DNA of 64,000 nt from Nocardia mangyaensis (GCF_001886715.1 NZ_CP018082.1:558001-622000); one strand, 5' to 3'. Shown: positions 52,215 to 62,678, counted from the first letter of the stretch. Made by a program: numbers and translations. Notes: generated from the letters alone by a model not told the origin.

Positions 52215-52301
52215 TCAGCGGCACAGGCAGCAACAACCACCGAGGCGACACAGGTCAACTGTGCGGCGTCGGGTGAGCATCAGCTCGTGGTCGGATTGCA
52301 C
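52215..52301 (-). CDS. Polycysteine leader peptide (cysteine attenuation uORF)
   Basis: 28-codon ORF on the reverse strand ending GGCCCLCR-stop; cysteines occupy 5 of the last 18 positions, three in a row. The GTG at 52301 lies 7 bases after TAAACT (52309-52314), so it is probably leaderless; an ATG at 52280 is also in frame. Such polycysteine uORFs upstream of cysA-type operons are a reported cysteine-responsive attenuation device in mycobacteria: when Cys-tRNA is scarce, ribosomes stall and the downstream genes are translated. The target here is the DUF4395-cysA-DUF1416 operon. Confidence 0.8.
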   Translation of the reverse strand: MQSDHELMLTRRRTVDLCRLGGCCCLCR

Positions 52302-52361
52302 GAGAAGTAGTTTACCCGGTCTCCCAGGGAAATGGGCAAGCCCCCTCGACCAGGGGGTAGA

Positions 52362-52796
52362 TCACACTGTCAGCGGCTCGAGCGCGGTGCGCAGATCGCT
52401 CGCCTTCGGGACGCCGGAGATGCGGAAGCGTTCCTTGCCCTCGGCGTCGAAGACGAAGGTGGTCGGCAGCGAGAGGACATTGAGCTCGCGGGCCAGGGCG
52501 GGATCGGCGTCGATGTCGATCTCGATGTCGCGCGGGGCGTTCGGGGAGCCGGACAGTTCGGCGGTGACCCCGGCGACGACGCGGCGCACCGCGTCACAGG
52601 GGCCGCACCAGTCGGCCGAGAAGTGCAGCACCGCGGGAGCGGCACCGGTGACTCCGGCGGCGCCGAGCAGGCGGGCGCGCTGTTCGGTCCGCGGGTCGAG
52701 AGTGGCCTCGCGGACCTGGCCCTGATTGCGCCGCAACAGCAGGCCCACCACGAGGGCGGCCAGCACGGTGACGGCGAGGATGACGACTTCGATCAT
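52362..52796 (-). CDS. Membrane-tethered thioredoxin-like protein (ThiX-like)
   Basis: 144 residues: an N-terminal membrane helix (4-21) followed by a thioredoxin domain with the redox motif W63-C-G-P-C67 and the cis-proline loop SLPTTF. It probably keeps thiols reduced at the membrane; equivalent in place to Rv0816c. Its ATG overlaps the stop of the LmeA-like gene (ATGA), so the two are translated together. Confidence 0.9.
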   Translation of the reverse strand: MIEVVILAVTVLAALVVGLLLRRNQGQVREATLDPRTEQRARLLGAAGVTGAAPAVLHFSADWCGPCDAVRRVVAGVTAELSGSPNAPRDIEIDIDADPALARELNVLSLPTTFVFDAEGKERFRISGVPKASDLRTALEPLTV

Positions 52797-53638
52797 GGTT
52801 GCTGCAATCGGTCCAGGTCGATGGTGACGTTGCGGCCGATGCCCTCGACGACGATGTGTCCGCCGAGCGCCGACACCTCGGTCGGCGTGACACCGAACGG
52901 CAACTCCTTGGTATCGATGGTACGGCTGAATCGCGCGAGCACCGCCTCGCGATCGGCCTCGGGGACCTCGGACTCCTTGGCCGTCGACACGTCGGTGGGG
53001 CCGCCGTCGCGGTCGTGGTAGAAGCCGGTCGCCTGGATGCGGATCAGGTCACCGTCGAGCAGCAGTTCCGCCTGGACCCGCACGGGTATCCGCTTGCTGG
53101 TGCTCGACGGGATGACACCCGCGGCCAGAACGCGCCCGTTCGCCGCGGTCGACAGCGTGCCGGTGAGCACGAGTCCGCCCGCTGTCGTCATGCCGGAGCC
53201 GCCGGAGCCGCCGGTGCCGTCGGACTTGTCCGCGGGGCGGGTGTGAACCTGAAGGTCGGGGATGCCGAAGAGCATGCCCAGTTCGGTGGGCTCGATCCGC
53301 ATGCGGGCGTCGACCCGTTCGACCTGCACGCTGCCCGCGGTGCCGTCGAGCAGCCTGCTCACGGGGGCGTGCAGGCCGTTGAGGGAGGCTTCGATACCGA
53401 TCTCGCCGGGAATGTCGGGGCGCATGCTGCGCGCGCGGATCGTCACGCCGTCGTAGCGGCCGCTCATCGCCTGGGCGGTGAACGGGAAACCGTGGAAGGT
53501 CACTTCGGGGTCGGCCGACAGCTCGGCTCCGGCTCGCAGCTGCCGCGAGACGTGATATTCCGTGTAGGCGGCGGCGCCGAAATCGATGACCACCGCCAAA
53601 CCGGCCAGGCACAACAGCCCGATGATCAGCTTGCGCAT
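52793..53638 (-). CDS. LmeA-family phospholipid-binding protein (DUF2993, Rv0817c-like)
   Basis: 281 residues: an N-terminal signal anchor (about 4-25, LIIGLLCLAGLAVVIDFGAA) and a tubular lipid-binding domain of the DUF2993 family. A mycobacterial DUF2993 member, LmeA, binds phosphatidylinositol lipids and is needed to maintain lipomannan length; whether this copy does the same is open. ATG at 53638 lies exactly 6 bases after TACTGT (reverse strand), which favours it over a longer frame. Confidence 0.82.
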   Translation of the reverse strand: MRKLIIGLLCLAGLAVVIDFGAAAYTEYHVSRQLRAGAELSADPEVTFHGFPFTAQAMSGRYDGVTIRARSMRPDIPGEIGIEASLNGLHAPVSRLLDGTAGSVQVERVDARMRIEPTELGMLFGIPDLQVHTRPADKSDGTGGSGGSGMTTAGGLVLTGTLSTAANGRVLAAGVIPSSTSKRIPVRVQAELLLDGDLIRIQATGFYHDRDGGPTDVSTAKESEVPEADREAVLARFSRTIDTKELPFGVTPTEVSALGGHIVVEGIGRNVTIDLDRLQQP

Positions 53639-53868
53639 GCTGAGACAGTAGCGGCTGGTGCCGCTCCTTCGTCGCGCCCTCCGGTCAGTCCAGAAGCGGG
53701 ACGGCCCGCGACCGAAGGATATTCGCAACACAGACGCCTTGTGACACCCCCATGTTGCGAGGTCATGCCTTCTTAGGGGCTAATGTTGCACACGACTTAC
53801 CTGTGTTTCGGCGACGTAGCTACGCGGCTGCTGTCGTCCGCGGAGCCACGAGATAGGAGGAGAGCCCG

Positions 53869-54639
53869 GTGGAGCTGCTCCTACTGACCTCCGACCCCAA
53901 CCCGGATGCGGTGCTGCCATCGTTGTCGCTGCTCGCGCACAACGTCCGGCCCGCGCCGACCGAGGTGTCGTCCCTGCTGGAGGCGGGTAGCGCGGATGTC
54001 GCGCTGGTCGACGCCAGAACCGACCTGGCGGCTGCCCGTGGTCTGTGCAGGCTGCTCGGCAGCACCGGTTCCTCGGTGCCGGTCGTGGCCGTGCTCACCG
54101 AAGGCGGCCTGGTCGCGGTGAACGCGGACTGGGGCCTGGACGACATCCTGCTGCCCGGCACCGGGCCCGCCGAGCTCGACGCGCGACTGCGGCTGCTCGT
54201 CGGCCGCAACGGTGGCGTGGCCAGCCCGGAGAACACCGGCAAGATCACCCTGGGTGAGCTGGTGATCGACGAGGGCACCTATACCGCGCGGCTGCGCGGT
54301 CGCCCGCTCGACCTCACCTACAAGGAATTCGAGCTGCTCAAGTACCTCGCCCAGCACGCGGGCCGGGTGTTCACCCGCGCCCAGCTGCTGCAGGAGGTGT
54401 GGGGCTATGACTTCTTCGGCGGCACCCGCACCGTCGACGTGCACGTGCGGCGCCTGCGCGCCAAGCTGGGCAGCGAGTACGAATCGCTGATCGGGACCGT
54501 GCGCAATGTCGGGTACAAGGCGGTGCGCCCGGCCAGGACGGCCGCGGCCAAGGGCGAGGCGGTGACCTTCGCCGACGACGATGCCGAGGGCGAAGACGCA
54601 TCGCTGGCGCCGGTCAACGGCACCGCACCGCAGCAGTAG
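53869..54639 (+). CDS. glnR: GlnR-like orphan response regulator (Rv0818-like)
   Basis: 256 residues: a receiver-like domain (1-105) and an OmpR/PhoB-type winged helix (about 122-215, [20 protein letters not shown] and [15 protein letters not shown]). No histidine kinase gene is next to it, in keeping with the orphan GlnR regulators that control nitrogen genes in actinobacteria. The acidic tail ([10 protein letters not shown]) is variable. AGGAGGAGAG precedes the GTG start. mshD follows after 36 bases. Confidence 0.87.
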   Translation: MELLLLTSDPNPDAVLPSLSLLAHNVRPAPTEVSSLLEAGSADVALVDARTDLAAARGLCRLLGSTGSSVPVVAVLTEGGLVAVNADWGLDDILLPGTGPAELDARLRLLVGRNGGVASPENTGKITLGELVIDEGTYTARLRGRPLDLTYKEFELLKYLAQHAGRVFTRAQLLQEVWGYDFFGGTRTVDVHVRRLRAKLGSEYESLIGTVRNVGYKAVRPARTAAAKGEAVTFADDDAEGEDASLAPVNGTAPQQ

Positions 54640-54675
54640 TCGCGGCCCGAGCGCGCGGATCGAGGAGGACGGCTG

Positions 54676-55584
54676 ATGCCGGACGCAGCAACCCTGACCT
54701 GGACCGAGCGGGTCGAGCCGTCGGCTGCTGAGCAGGTCCGCGCGTTGCTCGGCCGCGCCCGCGCCGCCGATGGCGTCGCGCCGGTCTCCGAGCAGGCGGT
54801 GCTCTCGCTGGCCGAGGCCGACCCGTCGACCAGGCATCTGCTGGCCGAACGGGCGGGCGAGTTGGTCGGCTACGCGAATCTCGCTGCCGCGCACGACGAT
54901 CATCCCGCGATGGCCGAAGTCGCCGTCGACCCGTCCGCCCGCGGTGCCGGTGTCGGCACCGAGCTGGTCCGGGCCGCGCTGGCCGAGGGTGGTCCGGGCG
55001 CCCGGGTGTGGGCCCACGGTGACCTGCCCGCGGCCAAGGCGCTCGCGGCGGAGCTCGGGCTGGCCACGGCGCGGGAATTGTGGCAGATGCGCCGCTCGCT
55101 CGCGACTCCTGAGCTACCGGAACTGGCGGTGCCCGACGGCCTGGTCCTGCGCGCCTACGCCGGGCCCGCCGACGACGCCGAACTGTTGCGGGTGAACAAC
55201 GCGGCCTTCTCCTGGCACCCTGAACAGGGCGGGTGGACCGAGCGCGACATCGCCGCGCGCCGCGACGAGTCCTGGTTCGATTCGAACGGCCTCTTCCTCG
55301 CCTTCGAGGCCGACGATCCGACCCGATTGCTGGGCTTTCACTGGACCAAGGCCCACCCTGACGCCGCGCCGGCGGGTGAGGTGTACGTGGTCGGCATCGA
55401 TCCGGCGGCGCAGGGGCGTGGCCTGGGCCGACTGCTGACCCTGGCCGGACTGCGGTACCTGCGCGACACCGGATCGTCGGAGGTGTTGCTCTACACCGAG
55501 GCCGACAACCAGGCCGCGGTGCACACCTACACGCGGCTCGGGTTCACCCCGGCGCACATCGACGTCGCCTACGCGCTGCCCTGA
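54676..55584 (+). CDS. mshD: Mycothiol synthase
   Basis: 302 residues with two GNAT domains: 1-140 ([17 protein letters not shown] acetyl-CoA loop) and 150-302 ([17 protein letters not shown]). It acetylates Cys-GlcN-Ins, the last step of mycothiol synthesis; only the C-terminal domain is catalytic in the known enzyme. Mycothiol is restricted to actinobacteria, which supports the assignment of the host. GAGGAGGA precedes the ATG. Confidence 0.95.
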   Translation: MPDAATLTWTERVEPSAAEQVRALLGRARAADGVAPVSEQAVLSLAEADPSTRHLLAERAGELVGYANLAAAHDDHPAMAEVAVDPSARGAGVGTELVRAALAEGGPGARVWAHGDLPAAKALAAELGLATARELWQMRRSLATPELPELAVPDGLVLRAYAGPADDAELLRVNNAAFSWHPEQGGWTERDIAARRDESWFDSNGLFLAFEADDPTRLLGFHWTKAHPDAAPAGEVYVVGIDPAAQGRGLGRLLTLAGLRYLRDTGSSEVLLYTEADNQAAVHTYTRLGFTPAHIDVAYALP

Positions 55585-55712
55585 GCGGCGGTGCGAGGCA
55601 TCTCACATCCCGCTGTGTAGCTCCGGCGTCGCTGAACGGCATGCCGCCGACCGGCTACTTTCGAGTAAAACTGGGGCAAACGTCACATATACCGCCCCAA
55701 TCGCGCCGGGCT

Positions 55713-55734
55713 GTTCATTCTCCGTTAACCCGCG
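55713..55734 (+). promoter_or_regulatory. PHO box upstream of pstS
   Basis: Two 11-base direct repeats, GTTCATTCTCC and GTTAACCCGCG, fit the actinobacterial PhoP/RegX3 pattern (GTTCA-type repeats spaced 11). It lies 152 bases before the pstS start in a 301-base gap that holds no gene; TACGTT at about 55761 could be the -10. Phosphate control of the pst operon is inferred. Confidence 0.55.
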
Positions 55735-55885
55735 TCGGGCCAACTGTCAACCGGGTGAACCTACGTTACTTCTGGGCGGCACTGATCGCCGCCTGCGTGC
55801 ACGCGTCGAGTGGCGCTGCGCACTGCCCAGCTCGCCCGGGCCGGTGAGGGACCGAGCGAGTCACCCCAGTTTCGTCGGAGGAAAA

Positions 55886-56995
55886 GTGAACTTCAAGCGC
55901 ACCAGTGCCCTGGTCGGCGTCTTCGCCGCGGGCGCGTTGTCCCTGACCGCCTGTGGCAGCGACGAGAACGCGAGTGACAACGGCTTCACCGCCAACGCCA
56001 CCGTCGAGTGCGGCGGCAAGGACGCCCTGAAGGCCAGCGGTTCCTCGGCGCAGAAGAACGCCATGGAGCGCTTCGTCGCCGCCTACGAGGCCAACTGCGA
56101 CGGCCACACCCTGAACTACACCTCGAGTGGCTCGGGCGCGGGCGTCAGCGAGTTCATCGGTGGTCAGACCGACTTCGGTGGCTCCGACTCCCCGCTCAAG
56201 GCCAGCAAGGACGAGCCGGCCAAGGCGCAGGAACGCTGCGACAGCCCGGCGTGGAACCTGCCGACGGTCTTCGGTCCGATCGCGCTCACCTACAACCTCG
56301 ACGGTGTGACCGACCTGGTCCTCGACGGCCCGACCGCCGCCAAGGTCTTCAGCGGTGCGGTCACCACCTGGGACGCCCCTGAGATCAAGGCACTCAACCC
56401 CGACGCGGCGCTGCCCGCCGCGCCGATCGCCGTGATCTTCCGTTCCGACGAGTCGGGCACCACCGACAACTTCCAGCTCTACCTCGACGCCGCCTCCGAT
56501 GGCGCGTGGGGCAAGGGCGGCGGCAAGACCTTCAACGGTGGCGTCGGCGAGGGCGCCAAGGGCAACGAGGGCACCTCGGCCGCGGTGAAGAACACCCCGA
56601 ACGCGATCACCTACAACGAGTGGTCCTTCGCCAAGGCGCAGAACCTGTCGATCGCCGAGATCATCACCTCCGCGTCCGACGAGCCGGTGGCGCTGACCAG
56701 CGAGACCGCGGGCAAGGCCATCGACTCCGCCAAGATCATGGGCGAGGGCAACGACCTCATCCTCGATGTCAGCTCGTTCTACATGCCGACCGAGACCGGC
56801 GCGTACCCGATCGTCATGCCGACCTACGAGATCGTGTGCTCGAAGTACGCCGACGCCGAGACCGCGACCGCCGTCAAGGCGTTCCTGACCTCGGCACTCT
56901 CCAACGGTCAGGAAGGCCTGGAAGACGCCGGCTACATCGCGATCCCGGAGAAGTTCAAGACCAAGCTGACCACCGCGATCGACGCCATCTCCTGA
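55886..56995 (+). CDS. pstS: Phosphate ABC transporter substrate-binding lipoprotein
   Basis: 369-residue lipoprotein that captures phosphate outside the membrane. Signal peptide with lipobox LTAC (Cys about residue 23), then the PstS fold: [27 protein letters not shown], and the phosphate-contact serine/arginine region [16 protein letters not shown]. The GTG at 55886 has GGAGG in front. First gene of pstSCAB. Confidence 0.95.
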   Translation: MNFKRTSALVGVFAAGALSLTACGSDENASDNGFTANATVECGGKDALKASGSSAQKNAMERFVAAYEANCDGHTLNYTSSGSGAGVSEFIGGQTDFGGSDSPLKASKDEPAKAQERCDSPAWNLPTVFGPIALTYNLDGVTDLVLDGPTAAKVFSGAVTTWDAPEIKALNPDAALPAAPIAVIFRSDESGTTDNFQLYLDAASDGAWGKGGGKTFNGGVGEGAKGNEGTSAAVKNTPNAITYNEWSFAKAQNLSIAEIITSASDEPVALTSETAGKAIDSAKIMGEGNDLILDVSSFYMPTETGAYPIVMPTYEIVCSKYADAETATAVKAFLTSALSNGQEGLEDAGYIAIPEKFKTKLTTAIDAIS

Positions 56996-57009
56996 TCGCT
57001 TAGTAGGCC

Positions 57010-58059
57010 ATGACCATGCACCCTGAGGTGACCGCGGCGGGCTCGTCGGATTCGACGAGCCCGCGGGCGGCCGGAGATACTGCGACTATGCCGACCGAAC
57101 CGAAAACCGACAAGGCCCCGGACTCGGGTCGCGTCAGCCGCCTGAACGCCGAGACGATCTTTCGGTGGGCGGCCACCGCGGCGGGCGCGACGATCGTCGC
57201 GGCCATCGCGTTGATCGCCTTGTTCCTGCTGATCCGCGCGGTTCCCTCGCTCAGGGCTGACGAGGTCAACTTCTTCACCAGTACCGAATTCTCCACCGGC
57301 GATGCCGACAACCTACGCTTCGGTATCCGTGACCTGTTCATGGTCACGGTGCTCAGCTCGGTGTTCGCGCTCGTCGTCGCGGTGCCGATCGGTGTCGGCA
57401 TCGCCCTGTTCCTGACCCATTACGCGCCGTCGCGGCTCGGCAAGCCGTTCACGATGCTGGTCGACCTGCTCGCCGCGGTGCCCTCGATCGTGTTCGGTCT
57501 GTGGGGCTTCCTGGTGCTGGCGCCGCAGATCTCGCCGGTTCAGCAGTTCCTCAACGACAACCTCGGCTGGTTCTTCCTGTTCTCCGAGGGCAATGTCTCG
57601 ATCGGCGGCGGCGGCACCATCTTCACCGCCGGTGTGGTGCTCGCGGTGATGATCCTGCCGATCATCACCTCGGTGTCGCGTGAGGTGTTCGCACTGACAC
57701 CGCGTGCCCATATCGAGGCGGCGCAGGCGCTCGGCGCCACCAAATGGGAAGTCGTACAGATGACCGTCCTTCCCTACGGGCGCAGCGGCGTGATCGCCGG
57801 TTCCATGCTCGGCCTCGGCCGAGCGCTCGGCGAGACGATCGCGGTGCTCGTTGTGCTGCGTACCGCGACCGTGCCGGGTGAATGGTCGCTGTTCGACGGT
57901 GGCTACACCTTCGCCTCCAAGATCGCTTCGGCGGCTGCGGAGTTCAGTCAGCCGTTGCCGACCGGTGCCTACATCGCCGCCGGCTTCGTCCTCTTCGCGC
58001 TGACCTTCGTCGTCAACGCGCTGGCCCGCTTGGCTTCCGGCGGAAAGGTGAACGGCTGA
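57010..58059 (+). CDS. pstC: Phosphate ABC transporter permease PstC
   Basis: 349 residues with the start at 57010; an ATG at 57088 (CGGAG upstream) would give a shorter N-terminus and is a real alternative. Six membrane segments, with the binding-protein-dependent permease EAA loop [25 protein letters not shown]. Pairs with PstA to form the channel. Its TGA overlaps the pstA ATG by one base (TGATG). Confidence 0.93.
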   Translation: MTMHPEVTAAGSSDSTSPRAAGDTATMPTEPKTDKAPDSGRVSRLNAETIFRWAATAAGATIVAAIALIALFLLIRAVPSLRADEVNFFTSTEFSTGDADNLRFGIRDLFMVTVLSSVFALVVAVPIGVGIALFLTHYAPSRLGKPFTMLVDLLAAVPSIVFGLWGFLVLAPQISPVQQFLNDNLGWFFLFSEGNVSIGGGGTIFTAGVVLAVMILPIITSVSREVFALTPRAHIEAAQALGATKWEVVQMTVLPYGRSGVIAGSMLGLGRALGETIAVLVVLRTATVPGEWSLFDGGYTFASKIASAAAEFSQPLPTGAYIAAGFVLFALTFVVNALARLASGGKVNG

Positions 58060-58964
58060 TGGCCACCACAACGACCCTCGACAAGCCGCTCAAGGCGCCG
58101 ACGTTTCGGCATGTCAGCAAGAGTCGGCGGATCAAGAACAACGCCGCGACCGGCGTGGTCACCGCCTGCTTCCTGATCGCGCTGATCCCGCTGGTGTGGG
58201 TGCTCGGCCTGGTGATCACCAAGGGCATCAGCTCGATCGTGTCGGCCGACTGGTGGTTCTTCTCGCAGATGGGTGTGCTGCCGGATCAGTCCGGTGGCGG
58301 TGTGTACCACGCGATCTACGGCACCATCGTGCAGGCCGCGGTCGCCTCGGTCATCGCGGTGCCGCTGGGCATCATGGCCGCGGTCTTCTTGGTCGAGTAC
58401 GGCCGTGGCCGACTGGCCAAGGTCACCACCTTCATGGTCGACATCCTCGCCGGTGTGCCCTCGATCGTGGCCGCGCTGTTCATCTTCGCGCTGTGGATCG
58501 CCACCCTCGGCATGCCGCAGAGCTCCTTCGCCGTCTCGCTGGCGCTGGTGCTGCTGATGCTGCCGGTGGTCGTGCGCAGCACCGAGGAAATGCTCAAGCT
58601 GGTGCCCGACGAACTGCGTGAGGCGTCCTACGCGCTCGGTGTGCCCAAGTGGAAGACCATCCTGCGGATCGTCATCCCGACCGCCGCTCCCGGCATGATC
58701 AGCGGCATCTTGCTCGCGCTGGCTCGCGTGATGGGTGAGACCGCGCCCGTGCTGGTGCTCGTCGGCTACTCGAAGTCGATCAACCAGGACATCTTCAACG
58801 GCAACATGGCCTCGCTGCCGCTGATGATCTACCAAGAGCTGGCCAACCCGGAGCCCGCGGGCCGCGCACGTGTCTGGGGTGCGGCGCTCACCCTGATCCT
58901 GCTCATCGCGTTGCTGTACCTGGCCGCGGCCGGCGTCAACAAGCTGCTCACCCGGAACCGATAG
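58059..58964 (+). CDS. pstA: Phosphate ABC transporter permease PstA
   Basis: 301 residues, six membrane segments, with the EAA loop [25 protein letters not shown] and [13 protein letters not shown]. The ATG at 58059 is chosen because it overlaps the pstC stop and gives the usual polar N-terminus with basic residues (SKSRRIKNN) before the first helix. pstB starts 19 bases after the stop. Confidence 0.95.
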   Translation: MATTTTLDKPLKAPTFRHVSKSRRIKNNAATGVVTACFLIALIPLVWVLGLVITKGISSIVSADWWFFSQMGVLPDQSGGGVYHAIYGTIVQAAVASVIAVPLGIMAAVFLVEYGRGRLAKVTTFMVDILAGVPSIVAALFIFALWIATLGMPQSSFAVSLALVLLMLPVVVRSTEEMLKLVPDELREASYALGVPKWKTILRIVIPTAAPGMISGILLALARVMGETAPVLVLVGYSKSINQDIFNGNMASLPLMIYQELANPEPAGRARVWGAALTLILLIALLYLAAAGVNKLLTRNR

Positions 58965-58983
58965 AAGCGAACGGAAGACTCCC

Positions 58984-59760
58984 ATGGCCAAGCGGATCGA
59001 CGTCAAAGATCTCAACATCTATTACGGCAGCTTCCACGCCGTGTCGGACGTGGACCTGACCGTCCTGCCGCGCAGTGTCACCGCCTTCATCGGTCCCTCC
59101 GGTTGCGGTAAGTCCACCGTGCTGCGCTCGCTCAACCGGATGCACGAGGTGACCCCGAATGCCCGGGTCGAGGGCGCGGTGCTGCTCGACGGCGAGGACA
59201 TCTACGGTTCGGCGATCGACCCGGTCGGCGTGCGACGCACCATCGGCATGGTGTTCCAGCGTCCGAACCCGTTCCCCACCATGTCGATCAAGGACAACGT
59301 GGTGGCCGGGCTCAAGCTGCAGGGTGTGCGCAACAAGAAGGAACTCGACGAGGTCGCCGAGCGCTCGCTCAAGGGCTCCAACCTCTGGAACGAGGTCAAG
59401 GACCGGCTCGACAAGCCCGGCGGCAGCCTCTCCGGTGGTCAGCAGCAGCGCCTGTGCATCGCCCGCGCCATCGCGGTCTCGCCCGACGTGCTGCTGATGG
59501 ACGAGCCCTGTTCGGCGCTGGACCCGATCTCCACCCTGGCGATCGAGGACCTGATCACCGAACTCAAGAAAGAGTTCACCATCGTCATCGTCACCCACAA
59601 CATGCAGCAGGCCGCACGCGTGAGTGACCAGACCGGCTTCTTCAATCTCGAGACCCAGGGCAAGCCCGGCAGGCTCATCGAGATCGACGACACCGAGAAG
59701 ATCTTCTCCAACCCGGCCCAGCGCGCCACCGAGGACTACATCTCCGGCCGCTTCGGCTAG
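58984..59760 (+). CDS. pstB: Phosphate ABC transporter ATPase
   Basis: 258 residues. Walker A G37PSGCGKS44, signature [16 protein letters not shown], Walker [14 protein letters not shown], and the switch His in VTHNMQQA. It powers the PstCA channel. It corresponds in place to phoT (Rv0820) of M. tuberculosis, but here stands with a complete pstSCA set. A very strong terminator separates it from the convergent phoU. Confidence 0.96.
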   Translation: MAKRIDVKDLNIYYGSFHAVSDVDLTVLPRSVTAFIGPSGCGKSTVLRSLNRMHEVTPNARVEGAVLLDGEDIYGSAIDPVGVRRTIGMVFQRPNPFPTMSIKDNVVAGLKLQGVRNKKELDEVAERSLKGSNLWNEVKDRLDKPGGSLSGGQQQRLCIARAIAVSPDVLLMDEPCSALDPISTLAIEDLITELKKEFTIVIVTHNMQQAARVSDQTGFFNLETQGKPGRLIEIDDTEKIFSNPAQRATEDYISGRFG

Positions 59761-59775
59761 CAGCAACTCGAGCAA

Positions 59776-59815
59776 CGAACGGCCCCCGTGCGAAATATCG
59801 CACGGGGGCCGTTCG
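59776..59815. terminator. Bidirectional terminator between pstB and phoU
   Basis: A perfect 18-bp stem (59776-59793 with 59798-59815) around the loop AATA. Between convergent stops; the strongest stem in the window. Confidence 0.9.
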
Positions 59816-59901
59816 CTATTGCGATGCCACGGCTTTCGCCGACGCCGTGGACCGACCACGTTCCCCGCGCGCCGGTCCGTACACGGGGAACGCAACAGCG
59901 G

Positions 59902-60567
59902 TCAGCTGGTTTCGAGATCCTTGTCGGCGGGGAGGACGCCGGTCACCAGGAAGATGACTCGGCGGCCGATCTCGACGGCGTGGTCGGCGAAGCGCTCGTA
60001 GTAGCGGCCCAGCAGGGTGACGTCGACGGCGTGTGCGACGCCGTACTGCCACTCGCGGTCCATCAGGAGGGTGAACAGGTGGCGGTGGAGGTCGTCCATC
60101 GCCTCGTCGTCCTGGTTCAGCTGGGCGGCGCGCTCGGGATCGCGGGTCTCGAGCACCTCCTTGGCGCCGGCGCCCATGCTGACCGCGATCCGGCCCATCT
60201 CGGCGAAGTAGCCGTTGACCGATTCGGGCAGGGCGTGGGCGGGATGGCGACGACGGGTGACCTTGGCGACATGCAGGGCCAGCGCGCCCATCCGGTTCAC
60301 GTCGTTGACGATCTGGATCGCGCTCACCACCTGGCGCAGATCGCCCGCGACGGGCGCCTGCAGCGCGAGCAGCGCGAAAGCCTTCTCCTCGGCCTCGGCG
60401 ATCATCACCGAGATCCGATCCTGCTCACCGATGACCTGCTCGGCCAAGGCCAGGTCGGCCTGCAGCAGCGACTGGGTGGCCTGTTCCATGGCCTGGCCAG
60501 CGAGACCGGCCATCTCGCCCAGGAGGTTGGCGAGATCGGCCATTTGCTCGTTGTAGATGACACGCAT
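59902..60567 (-). CDS. phoU: Phosphate signalling regulator PhoU
   Basis: 221 residues of two three-helix PhoU bundles with the metal-binding E/D-xxx-D motifs (for example [13 protein letters not shown] and [15 protein letters not shown]). It damps the phosphate-starvation response by linking the Pst transporter to the sensor kinase. The ATG at 60567 gives the N-terminus MRVIYNEQM like PhoY proteins; a GTG at 60579 is possible. Transcribed toward pstB. Confidence 0.93.
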   Translation of the reverse strand: MRVIYNEQMADLANLLGEMAGLAGQAMEQATQSLLQADLALAEQVIGEQDRISVMIAEAEEKAFALLALQAPVAGDLRQVVSAIQIVNDVNRMGALALHVAKVTRRRHPAHALPESVNGYFAEMGRIAVSMGAGAKEVLETRDPERAAQLNQDDEAMDDLHRHLFTLLMDREWQYGVAHAVDVTLLGRYYERFADHAVEIGRRVIFLVTGVLPADKDLETS

Positions 60568-60656
60568 GATTGCAGACACTAGTGGGTACTCCGACCGCTG
60601 TCACCCAACGTTGGGTTAATGCCACATGGCAGTGTCGTGGCAGCTCAGAGCGGTCG

Positions 60657-62678
60657 CTACTGGCAGGTGTCGTCCGCGGCGTTCATGTGCTCGAGATCCG
60701 AGGGCAGCGCGATCGGCCCGGCGCTGTGCGGCTCGCCGATCGGCACGTTCGGCAGCGGCTCGCCGATCCCGGTCGCGGTGCGCACGACGCCGTCGTAGTC
60801 GGAGCCGAGTACCACCTCGACGATGCTGCCGAGTTCGTCGGCCTGCTCGAGGCTCGCGCCACGGATGGTGCTGGCGACCGTGGCGGCCTCGGCCTCGTGA
60901 CCAGCCGCGAAGCGGACCTTCGACGACTCGACGGTGCCGCCCGCGTAATTGCCGGTGCTATAGATCTGGAAGCCCTGGTTGCTGAGTCTGGTCGTGGCGG
61001 CGTAGGCCGCGCCCGACTGCATCGAGCCATTGGAGACCAGCAGCGACACCGTGCTCGGCGATACCGCGTACTGCGTCGGCGGTGTGGTCGGCGGGCTGGA
61101 GTTCGGGCTCACCACTTCGGGGGCCTTGGTCTCGCCGGGCAGCGGCTGATCGTCGATGATCGCGCGGAAAATGGCCTTGATGTCGGTCTCGCGCGGGATC
61201 TCGTTGCCGTAGGAGGTGGTGCCCGCGGTCGGGATGGTCAAGAAGGTGACCGCGCCCGCGTCCATCTTCTGCAGTGAACGGCCGAGCAGCAGCAGGTCCT
61301 GCGGGGTCACCCGGTCGACGAAGGTGTGTTTGGTGAACTCCTGGATGAAGCCGTTGAGCGTGCCCGGATCGAAGAGCACCCGGCTCGACAGCGTGCTGCG
61401 CAGCAGCGAGGCGAGGAAGCGCTGCTGTCGGTTGATTCGGTCGTAGTCGCTGCGTTCCTCACCGACCACATGTCGCGCGCGCACATAGTTGAGTGCCGTC
61501 TTGCCGTCGACCCGCTGCTTGCCCGAGGTCTCCAACACGGTGCCCAGCACCCCGTCGATGATCGGCTTGGTCGAGCACACCTCGACATCGCCGATCTGGT
61601 CGACCATCGCCTCGAAACCGGCGAAGTCGATACCGATGAAGTGGCCGATGTTGAGGCCCGACATCTTGCGGACCACGTCCACCAGGCAGCGCGGCCCGCC
61701 GAGGGCGTACACCGCGTTGAGCTTGTCGCCCATCGCCGAGGGGAACTTCTGGTCGGTGTAGGTGGCCTGGTCGTTGTCCCAACCGGCGCACTGCGGACGC
61801 GTGACGTCGAGATCGCGCGGGAACGACACGACCACTACCCGGGAGCGGTTCTGCGGGATGTGCACCAGCATCACCGTGTCGGCGCGAGCGCCCTCGGCGT
61901 CCGCGACGGTGCCCGCTCCCACCTCGGCATTCGCGCCCGCCCTGGTATCGGTGCCGACGATCAGGTAGTTCTCGTCGCCGAGCTGCATGTCACCGTCGAG
62001 CACGTCCGCCACGTCGCCGTCGAGCGCGGAGACCTGGGTGAAGGCATTGCCGGTGGCGCGCAGGTAACTCCAGCCGCCGCCGGTGACGACCAGCGCGAGC
62101 ACCGCGATGAAGGTGAGCGAGACCCGGCCCGCCATCCGCGCCTGCTTGCGGCGGCGGCCGTCGACATCGGGGCGCCGTGGCGGCGCGGCGGACGCGGTCT
62201 TGACCGGCTTGGCCCGCTGGGGCGGGGCGGTGGCGTCGGTGATCGCGGGCAGGATGTCGGTGACCGGATCGGGATCGCGGCCGCTGACGGGCAGCGCGGT
62301 CGTCGCGGTGCGGTCGGCGGGCGAGGGGGCCGAGCCCGCGATGTCGCCGACGACCGGGGAGGCCGCGGCGCGAGGGGCGACATCGGGTCGTGGGGTGGGG
62401 CGCGGGGCCTGCTCGCGGGCGCGGCGGCCGGCGCGGGAGGCAGGGTCCGGCTCGGGGCCCTTGGTGCGGCGACCGCGTCGGGTCCGCTCGCTGTCGACCC
62501 GGTCGACCAGGTCCTGCACGGTCAGCGGCGCGGCGTTGGGGTCCTGTGCGGAGTCCGCGTGCCGGGAACGCCGTGATCCGGTCTCCGGCTGCTCGGTGGG
62601 CTCGGCCGTCGGATAGCGCTCCCAGGGGGCGCGACCTCCGGGCCGGGGCGTACGCCCGCGCCGATCGTCACCCACCAA
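60657..62678 (-). CDS. LCP family cell-wall glycopolymer transferase with LytR_C domain
   Basis: 673 residues: a long charged cytoplasmic N-terminus (1-175), one membrane helix (about 186-206), the LytR-CpsA-Psr domain (about 240-440, with the GTDTRAGANAEVG and SFPRDLDV arginine/aspartate motifs) and a C-terminal LytR_C domain (about 540-650, VSLLVSNGSMQSGAA). LCP proteins join arabinogalactan or teichoic-type polymers to peptidoglycan. Equivalent to Rv0822c. The GTG start has GAGG 8 bases upstream. Confidence 0.92.
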   Translation of the reverse strand: MVGDDRRGRTPRPGGRAPWERYPTAEPTEQPETGSRRSRHADSAQDPNAAPLTVQDLVDRVDSERTRRGRRTKGPEPDPASRAGRRAREQAPRPTPRPDVAPRAAASPVVGDIAGSAPSPADRTATTALPVSGRDPDPVTDILPAITDATAPPQRAKPVKTASAAPPRRPDVDGRRRKQARMAGRVSLTFIAVLALVVTGGGWSYLRATGNAFTQVSALDGDVADVLDGDMQLGDENYLIVGTDTRAGANAEVGAGTVADAEGARADTVMLVHIPQNRSRVVVVSFPRDLDVTRPQCAGWDNDQATYTDQKFPSAMGDKLNAVYALGGPRCLVDVVRKMSGLNIGHFIGIDFAGFEAMVDQIGDVEVCSTKPIIDGVLGTVLETSGKQRVDGKTALNYVRARHVVGEERSDYDRINRQQRFLASLLRSTLSSRVLFDPGTLNGFIQEFTKHTFVDRVTPQDLLLLGRSLQKMDAGAVTFLTIPTAGTTSYGNEIPRETDIKAIFRAIIDDQPLPGETKAPEVVSPNSSPPTTPPTQYAVSPSTVSLLVSNGSMQSGAAYAATTRLSNQGFQIYSTGNYAGGTVESSKVRFAAGHEAEAATVASTIRGASLEQADELGSIVEVVLGSDYDGVVRTATGIGEPLPNVPIGEPHSAGPIALPSDLEHMNAADDTCQ

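Noticed and set aside
53639..53730. Further copy of the dispersed repeat near the LmeA-like gene (CCGGAGGGCGCGACGAAGG on the reverse strand)
   Set aside because: It shares only the CCGGAGG start; the GTRRCCACG half is absent.
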